A DNA stretch of 64,000 bases from Desulfobulbus sp. Lineage in GTDB: Bacteria > Desulfobacterota > Desulfobulbia > Desulfobulbales > Desulfobulbaceae. The stretch lies in contig JAQUEZ010000007.1 in NCBI GenBank assembly GCA_028684915.1, positions 1 to 64,000 of the forward strand, read 5' to 3'. A model generated the notes under the pieces. The model did no database searches. It worked only from the letters and a program-made list of their open reading frames with translations, and had not been told where the DNA came from. A program made the translations under genes and the position numbers. Positions 16,343-22,793 of this stretch are shown piece by piece; position 1 is the first letter of the stretch, and each line of letters starts with the position of its first letter.

Positions 16343-17527
16343 ATGCGTGAAATAGTCCTTGTTGGTGCCTGCCGTACTGCGGTTGGTAAATTCGGTGGTT
16401 CCCTGAAAGATACGCCAGCCGTGGAATTGGGGGCGATTGTCATCAGCGATGCCCTAAAACGGGCAGGCATTAAACCGGAAATGGTAGATGAGGTGATCCT
16501 CGGTTGCGTACTCACCGGTGCTTTGGGGCAGAATCCTGCCCGTCAGGCTGCACTAAAAGCAGGTATACCCCAGGAAGTTCCAGCGGTGACAATCAACAAG
16601 GTCTGCGGAAGTGGGCTCAAATCCATTGTCATGGCCGCGCAAGCCATCCAATGCGGGGATGCGGACATTATCGTGGCCGGCGGCATGGAAAATATGAGCG
16701 CCACCGCCTACGCCTTGCCGCAAGTCCGTTTCGGTTACAGAATGAATGCGCCTATGAACAGTCTTGTCGACATGATGGTGCATGATGGACTGCAGTGCGC
16801 GATGAGCAATTGTCATATGGGAGTGACTGCCGAGAACATCTGCGAAAACTGGAACCTTTCCAGGGAGGAGCTTGATCGATTTGCCGTCGAATCGCAGAAA
16901 AAAGCCGAAGTCGCTATCGCCAGTGGCCGATTTAAGGATGAGATCGTTCCTGTTTTGATTCCACGTCGCAAAGGGGACCCGTTGGTGTTTGATACCGATG
17001 AGCACTACACCCCCGACTCCAGTCTGGAGAAGGTCAGCAAGTTGAGGCCAGCGTTCAAATCCGACGGCATGGTCACGGCAGCCAATGCCTCGGGCATCAA
17101 TGATGGCGCGGCAATCATCATCGTCATGGCGGCCGATAAGGCCAAGGAATTGGGCGTCCAGCCAATGGCCAAACTTACCGGCTATGCCTCTGCTGGGGTC
17201 AAACCGGAAATCATGGGCATCGGTCCTGCCGCCGCTTCTCCCAAAGCCCTGGCCAAGGCAGGCAAAAAATTGGAAGAGATTGAACTCATCGAAGCCAACG
17301 AGGCATTCGCCTCGCAAAGTGTCGCTGTCGCTAAGGATCTTGGATTTGATATGAGCAAGGTAAATGTCAATGGAGGCGCCATCGCCCTCGGCCATCCAAT
17401 CGGTGCTTCTGGCGCCCGTATCCTGGTGTCTTTGCTCCACGAAATGAAAAAAAGGGATGCAAAAAGTGGCCTGGCAACCCTGTGCATCGGTGGTGGAATG
17501 GGGATAGCCACTGTGGTGGAGCGATAA
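16343..17527 (+). CDS. Thiolase (acetyl-CoA C-acetyltransferase)
   Basis: A 394-residue thiolase of normal length. The acylated cysteine lies in N-K-V-C-G-S-G near residue 88, the N-E-A-F motif near 317, G-H-P-I-G-A-S-G near 349, and the second catalytic cysteine in C-I-G-G-G-M-G near 379. It condenses two acetyl-CoA or cleaves acetoacetyl-CoA. AGAGAGGG precedes the start. It follows the radical SAM gene with an 84-base gap and may be an independent unit. A core-metabolism enzyme is unexpected between arsenic genes and conjugation genes. Confidence 0.92.
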   Translation: MREIVLVGACRTAVGKFGGSLKDTPAVELGAIVISDALKRAGIKPEMVDEVILGCVLTGALGQNPARQAALKAGIPQEVPAVTINKVCGSGLKSIVMAAQAIQCGDADIIVAGGMENMSATAYALPQVRFGYRMNAPMNSLVDMMVHDGLQCAMSNCHMGVTAENICENWNLSREELDRFAVESQKKAEVAIASGRFKDEIVPVLIPRRKGDPLVFDTDEHYTPDSSLEKVSKLRPAFKSDGMVTAANASGINDGAAIIIVMAADKAKELGVQPMAKLTGYASAGVKPEIMGIGPAAASPKALAKAGKKLEEIELIEANEAFASQSVAVAKDLGFDMSKVNVNGGAIALGHPIGASGARILVSLLHEMKKRDAKSGLATLCIGGGMGIATVVER

Positions 17528-17603
17528 AGGCGTTGGCAACTCAACGTAGATTTGACGTTGAATTATTGCGTTGAGTCGAAGCGGCGTCTTTCACCAAGTC
17601 AGC

Positions 17604-17651
17604 AATGAACTTGTTTGTTTCAACTTCTTTCCCGAAACAAACAAGTTCATT
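17604..17651. repeat. Perfect 17-bp inverted repeat
   Basis: AATGAACTTGTTTGTTT (17604-17620) and its exact complement AAACAAACAAGTTCATT (17635-17651) flank a 14-base spacer. The stem is AT-rich and lacks a following T-run, so it is a poor terminator. A protein-binding site, an oriT arm or the trace of a mobile element are all possible. Confidence 0.7.
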
Positions 17652-17862
17652 TTATGGTTGATTTTTTCGAGCTTTAGCATAAAAATATTTCAATATTTCC
17701 GACTCATTTTCAATGAGATACCCCTTCCCAGGGCTTAGCTGAACACGATTTTCGTGTTTTTGAACTCCAGTAGTACGCGGTGCTGTCTTTTCCCGGCCAG
17801 AGACGTTTAATCGCAGAGGCGAACGTCTTTCTTTGACTTGGGAGAATTGCGCACGCACCCCT

Positions 17863-17888
17863 GCAAACGAATCAATCGATTCGTTTGC
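17863..17888. repeat. Perfect 11-bp inverted repeat with 4-base spacer
   Basis: GCAAACGAATC (17863-17873) and GATTCGTTTGC (17878-17888) surround AATC. It lies about 200 bases before the Rad52-like gene. Short-spaced repeats of this kind are common at oriT or as operators; function not known. Confidence 0.65.
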
Positions 17889-18000
17889 CCTTCATTCATT
17901 TTCCCCGTTGAACCGATAGCTCTTTCCCTATCTTTCCGAAGCCGCATTCTCTCTGCGTGTTCTCGTAAAAGCTGATCCTATCGGTCTTTCAATACCCCAC

Positions 18001-18085
18001 CCCGCTCATCCATCGGGAGCTGTTACGTCATGCTCCCGGCGGAGCCATGTCGTCTTGCTCCCCAAACTCATAAGGAGGCAACACC
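18001..18085 (+). promoter_or_regulatory. Structured leader L1 before the Rad52-like gene
   Basis: GGGAGC (18015-18020) pairs with GCTCCC (18032-18037), flanked by TCC and GGA that can extend it. TTGCTCC (18055-18061) then pairs with GGAGGCAA (18074-18081, one bulged G), covering the Shine-Dalgarno AGGAGG at 18073. GGAGC at 18041-18045 can instead pair with GCTCC at 18057-18061, which would free the ribosome site. It has the same architecture as the leaders at 18801, 22091, 22730 and 25118. Confidence 0.55.
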
Positions 18086-18781
18086 ATGGCACCATTGCAG
18101 GAACAGATTCATTCCATCAATGAACGCTTGCGAGCATTTGGCATCGAGGCGATTCAGGAAATCAAAATGACCGACAAGAGCGGTAACGTGATCGGTCAGA
18201 TCAAGTACGGCTTTCGGCCGCAGTACGTCTTTGACAGTGTCAACGAGGTGCTCGGTCCAGAGAATTGGCGGTACGAACTAACCAAGGAGGAGATTTTTGA
18301 AACCCAGGCAGTCGCCGAGGTTCGATTGTTTGTGAAGATCGACGGTGATTGGCTGTGCAAGGGTTCCCATAAAGGACAGATGCAGATCGTCAAAGGCAAT
18401 GTCGGCGATGCCCAGAAAGGGGCCATCACCGATGCCATCCAAAAGTGCATGTCACTGTTGTCCATCGGCAGCGATGCCTACAAGGGTCTCTTGAAGAACG
18501 TCTACCTTCAGGGAACGCAACGAACACAGCCACCTGCAACGCAATCCAACCCTCAACTGAAAAGCAAACCCGCATCCACAACCAGCCAACCCGCTGAGCC
18601 ACCTGCCAATCAGAGCGATCCATCGGCAAACTTGCCCAAAATCGCCGGCGTCAGCTTCGAGCATCGTCAAGGGGTGATCATCGCTATCGGCGACCATCTC
18701 TTCGACAAGAAGGAACTGCTCAAGGCCGCAGGCTTTCAGTGGGATAGAAATGAAAAGACCTGGATGAAGCAAGCAGCTTAA
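18086..18781 (+). CDS. Rad52-like single-strand annealing protein
   Basis: A 231-residue protein. Residues 1-145 resemble the Rad52/Rad22 annealase fold found in phages and integrative elements: an N-terminal helix, Y-G-F-R-P-Q-Y-V, W-R-Y-E-L, a central sheet, and G-D-A-Q-K-G-A-I-T-D-A-I-Q-K with its Gly/Ala-rich helix. A Pro/Gln/Ser linker (about 150-190) leads to a small C-terminal module with G-D-H-L-F-D-K-K-E-L-L-K and G-F-Q-W-D, seen in other DNA-handling proteins. It probably binds single-stranded DNA and anneals homologous strands. It precedes a RecB/Cas4-type exonuclease and SSB, an arrangement like the bet/exo/ssb genes of SXT-type ICEs. It starts after leader L1. Confidence 0.75.
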   Translation: MAPLQEQIHSINERLRAFGIEAIQEIKMTDKSGNVIGQIKYGFRPQYVFDSVNEVLGPENWRYELTKEEIFETQAVAEVRLFVKIDGDWLCKGSHKGQMQIVKGNVGDAQKGAITDAIQKCMSLLSIGSDAYKGLLKNVYLQGTQRTQPPATQSNPQLKSKPASTTSQPAEPPANQSDPSANLPKIAGVSFEHRQGVIIAIGDHLFDKKELLKAAGFQWDRNEKTWMKQAA

Positions 18782-18800
18782 CCACCACAACATCACCCAA

Positions 18801-18875
18801 CCCCAGAGGGAGCGATACCATTCCCTCGGCGGGAATCTGTGTATCCTCCCTCATTTTTTTCAGGAGGATACCACC
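18801..18875 (+). promoter_or_regulatory. Structured leader L2 before the exonuclease gene
   Basis: GAGGGA (18806-18811) pairs with TCCCTC (18822-18827). GGCGGG follows. GTATCCTCC (18841-18849) pairs perfectly over nine bases with GGAGGATAC (18863-18871), fully hiding the Shine-Dalgarno. GGGA at 18831-18834 could compete by pairing with TCCC at 18847-18850. This is the longest perfect ribosome-site hairpin of the set. Confidence 0.65.
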
Positions 18876-19847
18876 ATGACAGACCAGTTGATGCTCACCC
18901 TGCAGGCCGCTCTTCAGCAGCTTGCCATCCAACAGACCGAGGCAACGCTCGGTGATCGAAGCACCTATCTCGGGGCTTCCGATATCGGCTCCTGCCCACG
19001 GAAGACCATTCTCAGAAAACTCCATGCCCCGGAGGCTGATCTCGTCACCCTGCTGCGGCAGCGACGCGGTCACATGGCCGAAGAAGTGGTTGCCGCTGCC
19101 TTCATGATTGCCGGATTCAGCAACTTCCAGCGGCAAACCGAGGTTCGACATGAGGGCGCTGTCCCGGTCATGGCCCATCTCGATTTTGTCTTCGTTTCGG
19201 AGGTGCGCAAAACCATGGCAGTCCTGGAGGTGAAAGCACCGGAGAACATCCCGGAACACCCCTACGGCGCATGGGAGACCCAACTCTATCTGCAAATGGG
19301 ACTGCTGGCCGACAGCTTCCCCGATTACACCGTGGAGAAAGGCGCCATCCTGGCGGTCAACTTCGGTGATCAGGGGATGCGGCTCTTTGGCGGTTACACC
19401 CCCCAGGACACCATCTATCACGGCCTGATCGATCGGGCCGCCACCATCTGGAACCAATACCAATCCTACAGCGCCGGCGATCTGGCCACCCCTTCCATGG
19501 AAGCGGGACCGCTCTGCGGTTACTGCCCCTTCCTCATGGATTGCCCCAAGTTCGAGGCCGAGGAGGTGCGCGAGCTGACCGAGAGTGTCGAGATCCTGCT
19601 GGAACTACAACACCAGCAAAAGGATTTGGAGGCCGAGGTCAGTTATCGCAAGAGCAACCTGCTGGCCATCGTGGTTCAACGCGGTCCGCTCAAGGCTTAC
19701 GGCCATCTGCTGCGCAAGGCGGTTCGCACTAGGAAGTCGCTGGATACGGACCAACTCAACCAGTTCCTCCAAGGATATGGCCGCTCGCTGAATGATTTCC
19801 AGAAGAGCAGCTCCTACGCCTTCCTGGAGATCAAGAAAGCCGCCTGA
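18876..19847 (+). CDS. Cas4/RecB-like PD-(D/E)XK exonuclease with iron-sulfur cysteines
   Basis: A 323-residue nuclease with the RecB-family order: [10 protein letters not shown] near residue 33 (first cluster cysteine), the acidic A-H-L-D-F, the catalytic V-L-E-V-K, and W-E-T-Q-L-Y-L-Q. A cysteine trio [10 protein letters not shown] near residues 213-222 would, with the first cysteine, hold a 4Fe-4S cluster as in Cas4 and AddB. A coiled-coil tail follows. It probably resects DNA ends for the Rad52-like annealase encoded upstream. No CRISPR array or cas1/cas2 is present, so it is not a CRISPR gene. Confidence 0.8.
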   Translation: MTDQLMLTLQAALQQLAIQQTEATLGDRSTYLGASDIGSCPRKTILRKLHAPEADLVTLLRQRRGHMAEEVVAAAFMIAGFSNFQRQTEVRHEGAVPVMAHLDFVFVSEVRKTMAVLEVKAPENIPEHPYGAWETQLYLQMGLLADSFPDYTVEKGAILAVNFGDQGMRLFGGYTPQDTIYHGLIDRAATIWNQYQSYSAGDLATPSMEAGPLCGYCPFLMDCPKFEAEEVRELTESVEILLELQHQQKDLEAEVSYRKSNLLAIVVQRGPLKAYGHLLRKAVRTRKSLDTDQLNQFLQGYGRSLNDFQKSSSYAFLEIKKAA

Positions 19848-19880
19848 ACTCAGGCTTCCTATCCACATCGCACCCAGATC

Positions 19881-19930
19881 TCTTCCCATGGTGGGGAGAG
19901 CTACCCTCTCATTCTTCAAGGAGAACCCTC
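19881..19930 (+). promoter_or_regulatory. Leader L3 before ssb (weak member of the set)
   Basis: GAGAG and CTCTC form a short hairpin at about 19896-19910. TTCTT (19912-19916) can pair with AGGAGAA's GAGAA part (19921-19925, one G-U), covering the Shine-Dalgarno. It is shorter than the other leaders and the outer stem is not clear. Confidence 0.4.
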
Positions 19931-20326
19931 ATGTTGAACAAGACCATGCTGATCGGCAATTTAGGCGCAGACGTTGACACCCGGTACACCAAGACTCAGG
20001 TCGCCGTGGCCACCTTCCGCATCGCCACCACCGAACGGTGGAAGGATAACGAAGGCAAGTCACAGGAATCGACCGAATGGCATCGCATCGTTGCCTTCGG
20101 CCGTCTGGCTGAGATCTGCTCTGAGTACCTCTCCAAAGGCTCCCGAGTCTACCTGGAGGGCCGCTTGCAGACCCGCAAATGGCAGGACTCTGAAGGTGTC
20201 ACCCGCTTCACCACGGAGATCATTGCCCGTGAGATGAAGATGCTGGGTGGCGGCGAACGAACCGATATTCCGGTCCCGCCGGAAGACGGCCAGGAACCAC
20301 CACCCTCTGACGACGTACCGTTTTGA
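19931..20326 (+). CDS. ssb: Single-stranded DNA-binding protein
   Basis: A 131-residue OB-fold [15 protein letters not shown] near the start, the [13 protein letters not shown] core near residue 50, [14 protein letters not shown] near 66, and the acidic tip D-D-V-P-F at the end that recruits partner proteins. It is somewhat shorter than the chromosomal type. It follows the annealase and exonuclease genes and completes the recombination set of the element. Confidence 0.93.
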   Translation: MLNKTMLIGNLGADVDTRYTKTQVAVATFRIATTERWKDNEGKSQESTEWHRIVAFGRLAEICSEYLSKGSRVYLEGRLQTRKWQDSEGVTRFTTEIIAREMKMLGGGERTDIPVPPEDGQEPPPSDDVPF

Positions 20327-20356
20327 TTGCCACTGATTGCAACTACAACACCCCGT

Positions 20357-20386
20357 GCCTGAACTCCACATTCGTGGGGTTCAGGC
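20357..20386 (+). terminator. Strong stem-loop after ssb
   Basis: GCCTGAACTCCAC (20357-20369) pairs with GTGGGGTTCAGGC (20374-20386) around ATTC: 13 base pairs with one G-U. It is followed by a pyrimidine-rich CCTCTCTCTTCC rather than a T-run, so it is a weak intrinsic terminator or an mRNA-stabilising element. Confidence 0.5.
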
Positions 20387-20416
20387 CCTCTCTCTTCCGA
20401 TCATCAGGAGCACCAC

Positions 20417-20785
20417 ATGAACCACCTACCCAACCAACAGGAAAACCCCCAGGTAGACTCATCGTTCTGCACTCCTTTTCCCTGGACCATCGCATCCCAT
20501 CCGGACACCGAAGGTGGATATGTCATCCGTGAAGCCCGCCATGAGCAACAGACATGGTGCGACCTGGGGTATGACATCTCCACTGAGGAAGGCGACCGCC
20601 GCAGTCTGCTGGTAGTGCGGCACGAAGCCGGCAACATCAGATTGCTCCAGGCCGCCCCGGTCCTGTTTGTTGCCCTGCGGGATCTAGTGACTTCCACCGG
20701 TACAACCACTGCGGCTCGCACCGTGCTGGAGGCCATCTTCCCCGATTGGCAACAACTGGAAATCCATGACAACCAGGGAGAATAA
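20417..20785 (+). CDS. Hypothetical protein
   Basis: A 122-residue acidic protein I do not recognise. It has no signal peptide or membrane segment. The N-terminus is Asn/Gln-rich, followed by mixed beta and helical sequence with T-E-G-G-Y-V-I-R-E-A and a C-terminal helix with L-E-A-I-F-P-D-W. CAGGAG precedes the start, and the next start is two bases after its stop. It lies in the DNA-processing block and probably serves the element, but function cannot be read. Confidence 0.65.
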   Translation: MNHLPNQQENPQVDSSFCTPFPWTIASHPDTEGGYVIREARHEQQTWCDLGYDISTEEGDRRSLLVVRHEAGNIRLLQAAPVLFVALRDLVTSTGTTTAARTVLEAIFPDWQQLEIHDNQGE

Positions 20786-20787
20786 CC

Positions 20788-20997
20788 ATGACACGACGCA
20801 CCGAATCCGCCCGCCAGGCGCTTGATCAGTATTGCCTGAGCAAGGGCGAACCTTTGGATACCCTCGAAACCGGAATCATCGATCTGTTGACCGACTTATT
20901 GCTCCTGGCCCAAACCGAGGGTCAGGATGGCTTTATGCTCGGGCAAACAGCCCAGATGCATTTCCTGGTCGAAACCGAACACACAAGAAAGCCCTGA
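20788..20997 (+). CDS. Small hypothetical acidic protein
   Basis: A 69-residue helical protein, unrecognised. It is acidic and Leu-rich (I-I-D-L-L-T-D-L-L-L-L-A) with no cysteine motif. GGGAGAA sits just upstream of the ATG, and it is tightly packed between the previous unknown gene and the methyltransferase. Size and position resemble the small accessory proteins that ICEs often carry. Confidence 0.6.
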   Translation: MTRRTESARQALDQYCLSKGEPLDTLETGIIDLLTDLLLLAQTEGQDGFMLGQTAQMHFLVETEHTRKP

Positions 20998-21023
20998 ACA
21001 CACCACCACCACAGGAGAACACC

Positions 21024-22064
21024 ATGGCACGACTGGGTTCACAGGCCAAGGCCGGCTTTTATCCGACACCGGAGAGCGTCCGTGGCCAACTCAAACAACT
21101 GCTCGATTTTGAAGTCGGCGCCCGCTTCCTCGATCCCTGCTGCGGCGAGGGACAAACCCTTGCCGCCCTGGCGGAAGGAAGCAGCGCCATCACCTATGGC
21201 ATTGAACTGGGTCATGATCGGGCCACCGAGGCACGGCAACGAATTGACCATCTCCTTTGGGGAGACGCCCTGGTGGAGATGCGGATTTCACCCGGAGCCT
21301 TTGGCCTGCTCTACCTCAATCCCCCCTATGACTACAGTCTGGAACCGGAGGCCCAGGCCCAGCGGCTGGAAGCGCTCTTTATGAGGCGCTTCCAGGAAAC
21401 CCTGCACAGGGACGGCTGGCTGGTGCTGGTTGTCCCCTACACGGTGCTGGCAGCTTGCGCACCGGTCCTGGCCAGGCATTTCACCGACCTTCAGGTCTAC
21501 GCCTTTCCGGAAGAGGAATTCCACACCTTCCATCAGTGTTTGGTGATCGGGCGAAAACGCTCGCTAGTGACCAAGGCCAAGGCGGCCAAAATGGAGCAGG
21601 AGCTGAACTGCATCGCCGGCATGGCGCCGGAGATCTTTCTGGCCACAGCTCCGCAGTTGGCAAACTGTACGGAACGGCTGGCAATACCCGCGCCCAAACA
21701 TCCCTGCACCTTCACGTGCAACCGGATCGATCCAAGGGAAGCTATCCCCCTGGTCCGCAAAAGCGGGCTGTTGGAGGATCTGCTCCGCCATGATCTGGCA
21801 CCCGGACAGTGCCACTCCATTCGGCCCTTGGCATCGTTGAAAAACGGCCATCTGGCCCTGATGCTCGCCGGCGGTTACATGAATGGCGAGATTGCGATGG
21901 ACGGCCGCCGGCTGGTGATCAAGGGCGTGGTCCACAAGACGGAAAAAATACACTCCATAGCCGAAAACAACAGCGGCGACACCATGGTCACCACCCGTGA
22001 CCTGTATCAGCCCACGGTCAAGGCCATCGACATGGCTAAGGCTGAGATGCTGATCATCCGCTGA
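21024..22064 (+). CDS. DUF6094-type N6-adenine methyltransferase-like protein
   Basis: A 346-residue protein with a class I methyltransferase core. F-Y-P-T-P near residue 12, motif I F-L-D-P-C-C-G-E-G near residue 36, an acidic I-E-L-G-H-D, and the catalytic N-P-P-Y near residue 98 are as in adenine-specific DNA methylases. The C-terminal half is unlike classical methylases. I chose the ATG at 21024 with AGGAGAA upstream. It may modify the element's DNA or be a DNA-binding relic of a methylase. It lies directly upstream of an unknown gene and an SNF2-like helicase. Confidence 0.8.
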   Translation: MARLGSQAKAGFYPTPESVRGQLKQLLDFEVGARFLDPCCGEGQTLAALAEGSSAITYGIELGHDRATEARQRIDHLLWGDALVEMRISPGAFGLLYLNPPYDYSLEPEAQAQRLEALFMRRFQETLHRDGWLVLVVPYTVLAACAPVLARHFTDLQVYAFPEEEFHTFHQCLVIGRKRSLVTKAKAAKMEQELNCIAGMAPEIFLATAPQLANCTERLAIPAPKHPCTFTCNRIDPREAIPLVRKSGLLEDLLRHDLAPGQCHSIRPLASLKNGHLALMLAGGYMNGEIAMDGRRLVIKGVVHKTEKIHSIAENNSGDTMVTTRDLYQPTVKAIDMAKAEMLIIR

Positions 22065-22090
22065 ACTTTTGTAAATTTCATCCACACCAA

Positions 22091-22145
22091 CCCATTGGGG
22101 GAGCACTCCCCGGTGGGGATGTCTCCCTCTTTTTCAGGAGGCATC
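22091..22145 (+). promoter_or_regulatory. Structured leader L4
   Basis: CCCA (22091-22094) pairs with TGGG (22114-22117) around an inner GGGG/CCCC hairpin (22098-22101 with 22108-22111). Directly after it, GATGTCTCC (22118-22126) pairs with GGAGGCATC (22137-22145) over nine bases including one G-U, ending at the base before the ATG. The Shine-Dalgarno is fully buried. Confidence 0.65.
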
Positions 22146-22712
22146 ATGCACGACTATCTTACCATCCGCAGCAACGGCTTTGTCACCTACTGCGACGGCC
22201 TCATCGCCAGCATCGAGGCAGATCAGGCGCGGGCCTATTTGCTCAGTCTGGTCGGCAGCCCGGCCCAGATCCAGGCCACCTCGGCCCACTTCTATAGCGG
22301 CGGCTTCAGTCGCATCTCCGGGATCAAACCCACTCCCTTGGAGTTGGGACGCACCCCGGGAACCATCCGCTCCATCCGGGCGCGGAAGATTGGCGATGTG
22401 GTCAACAAGGTGCTGATCAGCGCCGAGCAGTTCGAACGCAAGGCCCAGCATGCCGAGACCGCCTGTTCGGTCATCGTCTTTGGCGAAGACATGGCGGCGG
22501 TCAAGGAGCAGGCCTATCACCGTCTGGACAACAGCACCACCATGCCGCTGAAACCTGAGTGGCGTGACTGGTTATGGGACGAGGTCCTGCAACCGGAACG
22601 GCTCTACTCCTTTGGCAATCCGCAACTACGGCAGGCCTGGAAGATCAGTTGGCAGGAGGAGGAACTGGAAGAGCAGATTCTGGAAGGCATCCGGCTCGGT
22701 TATCTCGGTTAA
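22146..22712 (+). CDS. Hypothetical protein behind leader L4
   Basis: A 188-residue soluble protein, unrecognised. It has an N-terminal Y-L-T-I-R-S-N-G-F-V segment, a central basic region with I-R-S-I-R-A-R-K-I-G-D-V, a W-R-D-W-L-W motif near residue 143 and an acidic C-terminal helix. The start at 22146 is fixed by AGGAGG and by the leader hairpin that ends there; earlier in-frame starts lie inside the leader. It sits between the methyltransferase-like protein and the helicase, perhaps as a partner of either. Confidence 0.7.
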   Translation: MHDYLTIRSNGFVTYCDGLIASIEADQARAYLLSLVGSPAQIQATSAHFYSGGFSRISGIKPTPLELGRTPGTIRSIRARKIGDVVNKVLISAEQFERKAQHAETACSVIVFGEDMAAVKEQAYHRLDNSTTMPLKPEWRDWLWDEVLQPERLYSFGNPQLRQAWKISWQEEELEEQILEGIRLGYLG

Positions 22713-22729
22713 ACGAACTCAAATACAAA

Positions 22730-22793
22730 CCCTATCAGGGGAGGATTCGTTCCCCTGACGGGGATCGTCTGCCTTCCCCATGGAGAACAGACG
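22730..22793 (+). promoter_or_regulatory. Structured leader L5 before the helicase gene
   Basis: AGGGGA (22737-22742) pairs with TCCCCT (22751-22756), with CCC (22730) and GGGG (22760) able to close an outer stem. CGTCTG (22766-22771) pairs with CAGACG (22788-22793) and, inside it, TTCC (22774-22777) with GGAG (22782-22785). The Shine-Dalgarno thus lies in the hairpin, whose last base touches the ATG. GGGG at 22760 could alternatively pair with CCCC at 22776-22779. Confidence 0.65.

Larger units (their letters stand above)
17528..18000. other. Gene-poor region rich in inverted repeats
   Basis: No convincing gene. Just after the thiolase stop, TCAACGT (17541) and ACGTTGA (17555) can pair, and a further CGTTGAG follows. 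Two longer inverted repeats are listed separately. A 68-codon reading frame on the minus strand (17652-17858, GTG start) has no recognisable similarity and is not called. The region separates the metal cargo from the DNA-processing block. Confidence 0.5.

Noticed and set aside
17652..17858. 68-codon minus-strand frame
   Set aside because: GTG start without a ribosome site, no recognisable similarity, and abuts the 17-bp inverted repeat.
17528..18085. Left attachment site of the ICE
   Set aside because: I looked for a copy of the tRNA-Leu 3' end (TGGTGCCGAAGAG) here and across the left part by eye and found none; the left end is probably outside the window.
18876..19847. cas4 of a CRISPR system
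   Set aside because: The Cas4-like motifs are real, but there is no array and no other cas gene; neighbours are an annealase and SSB.
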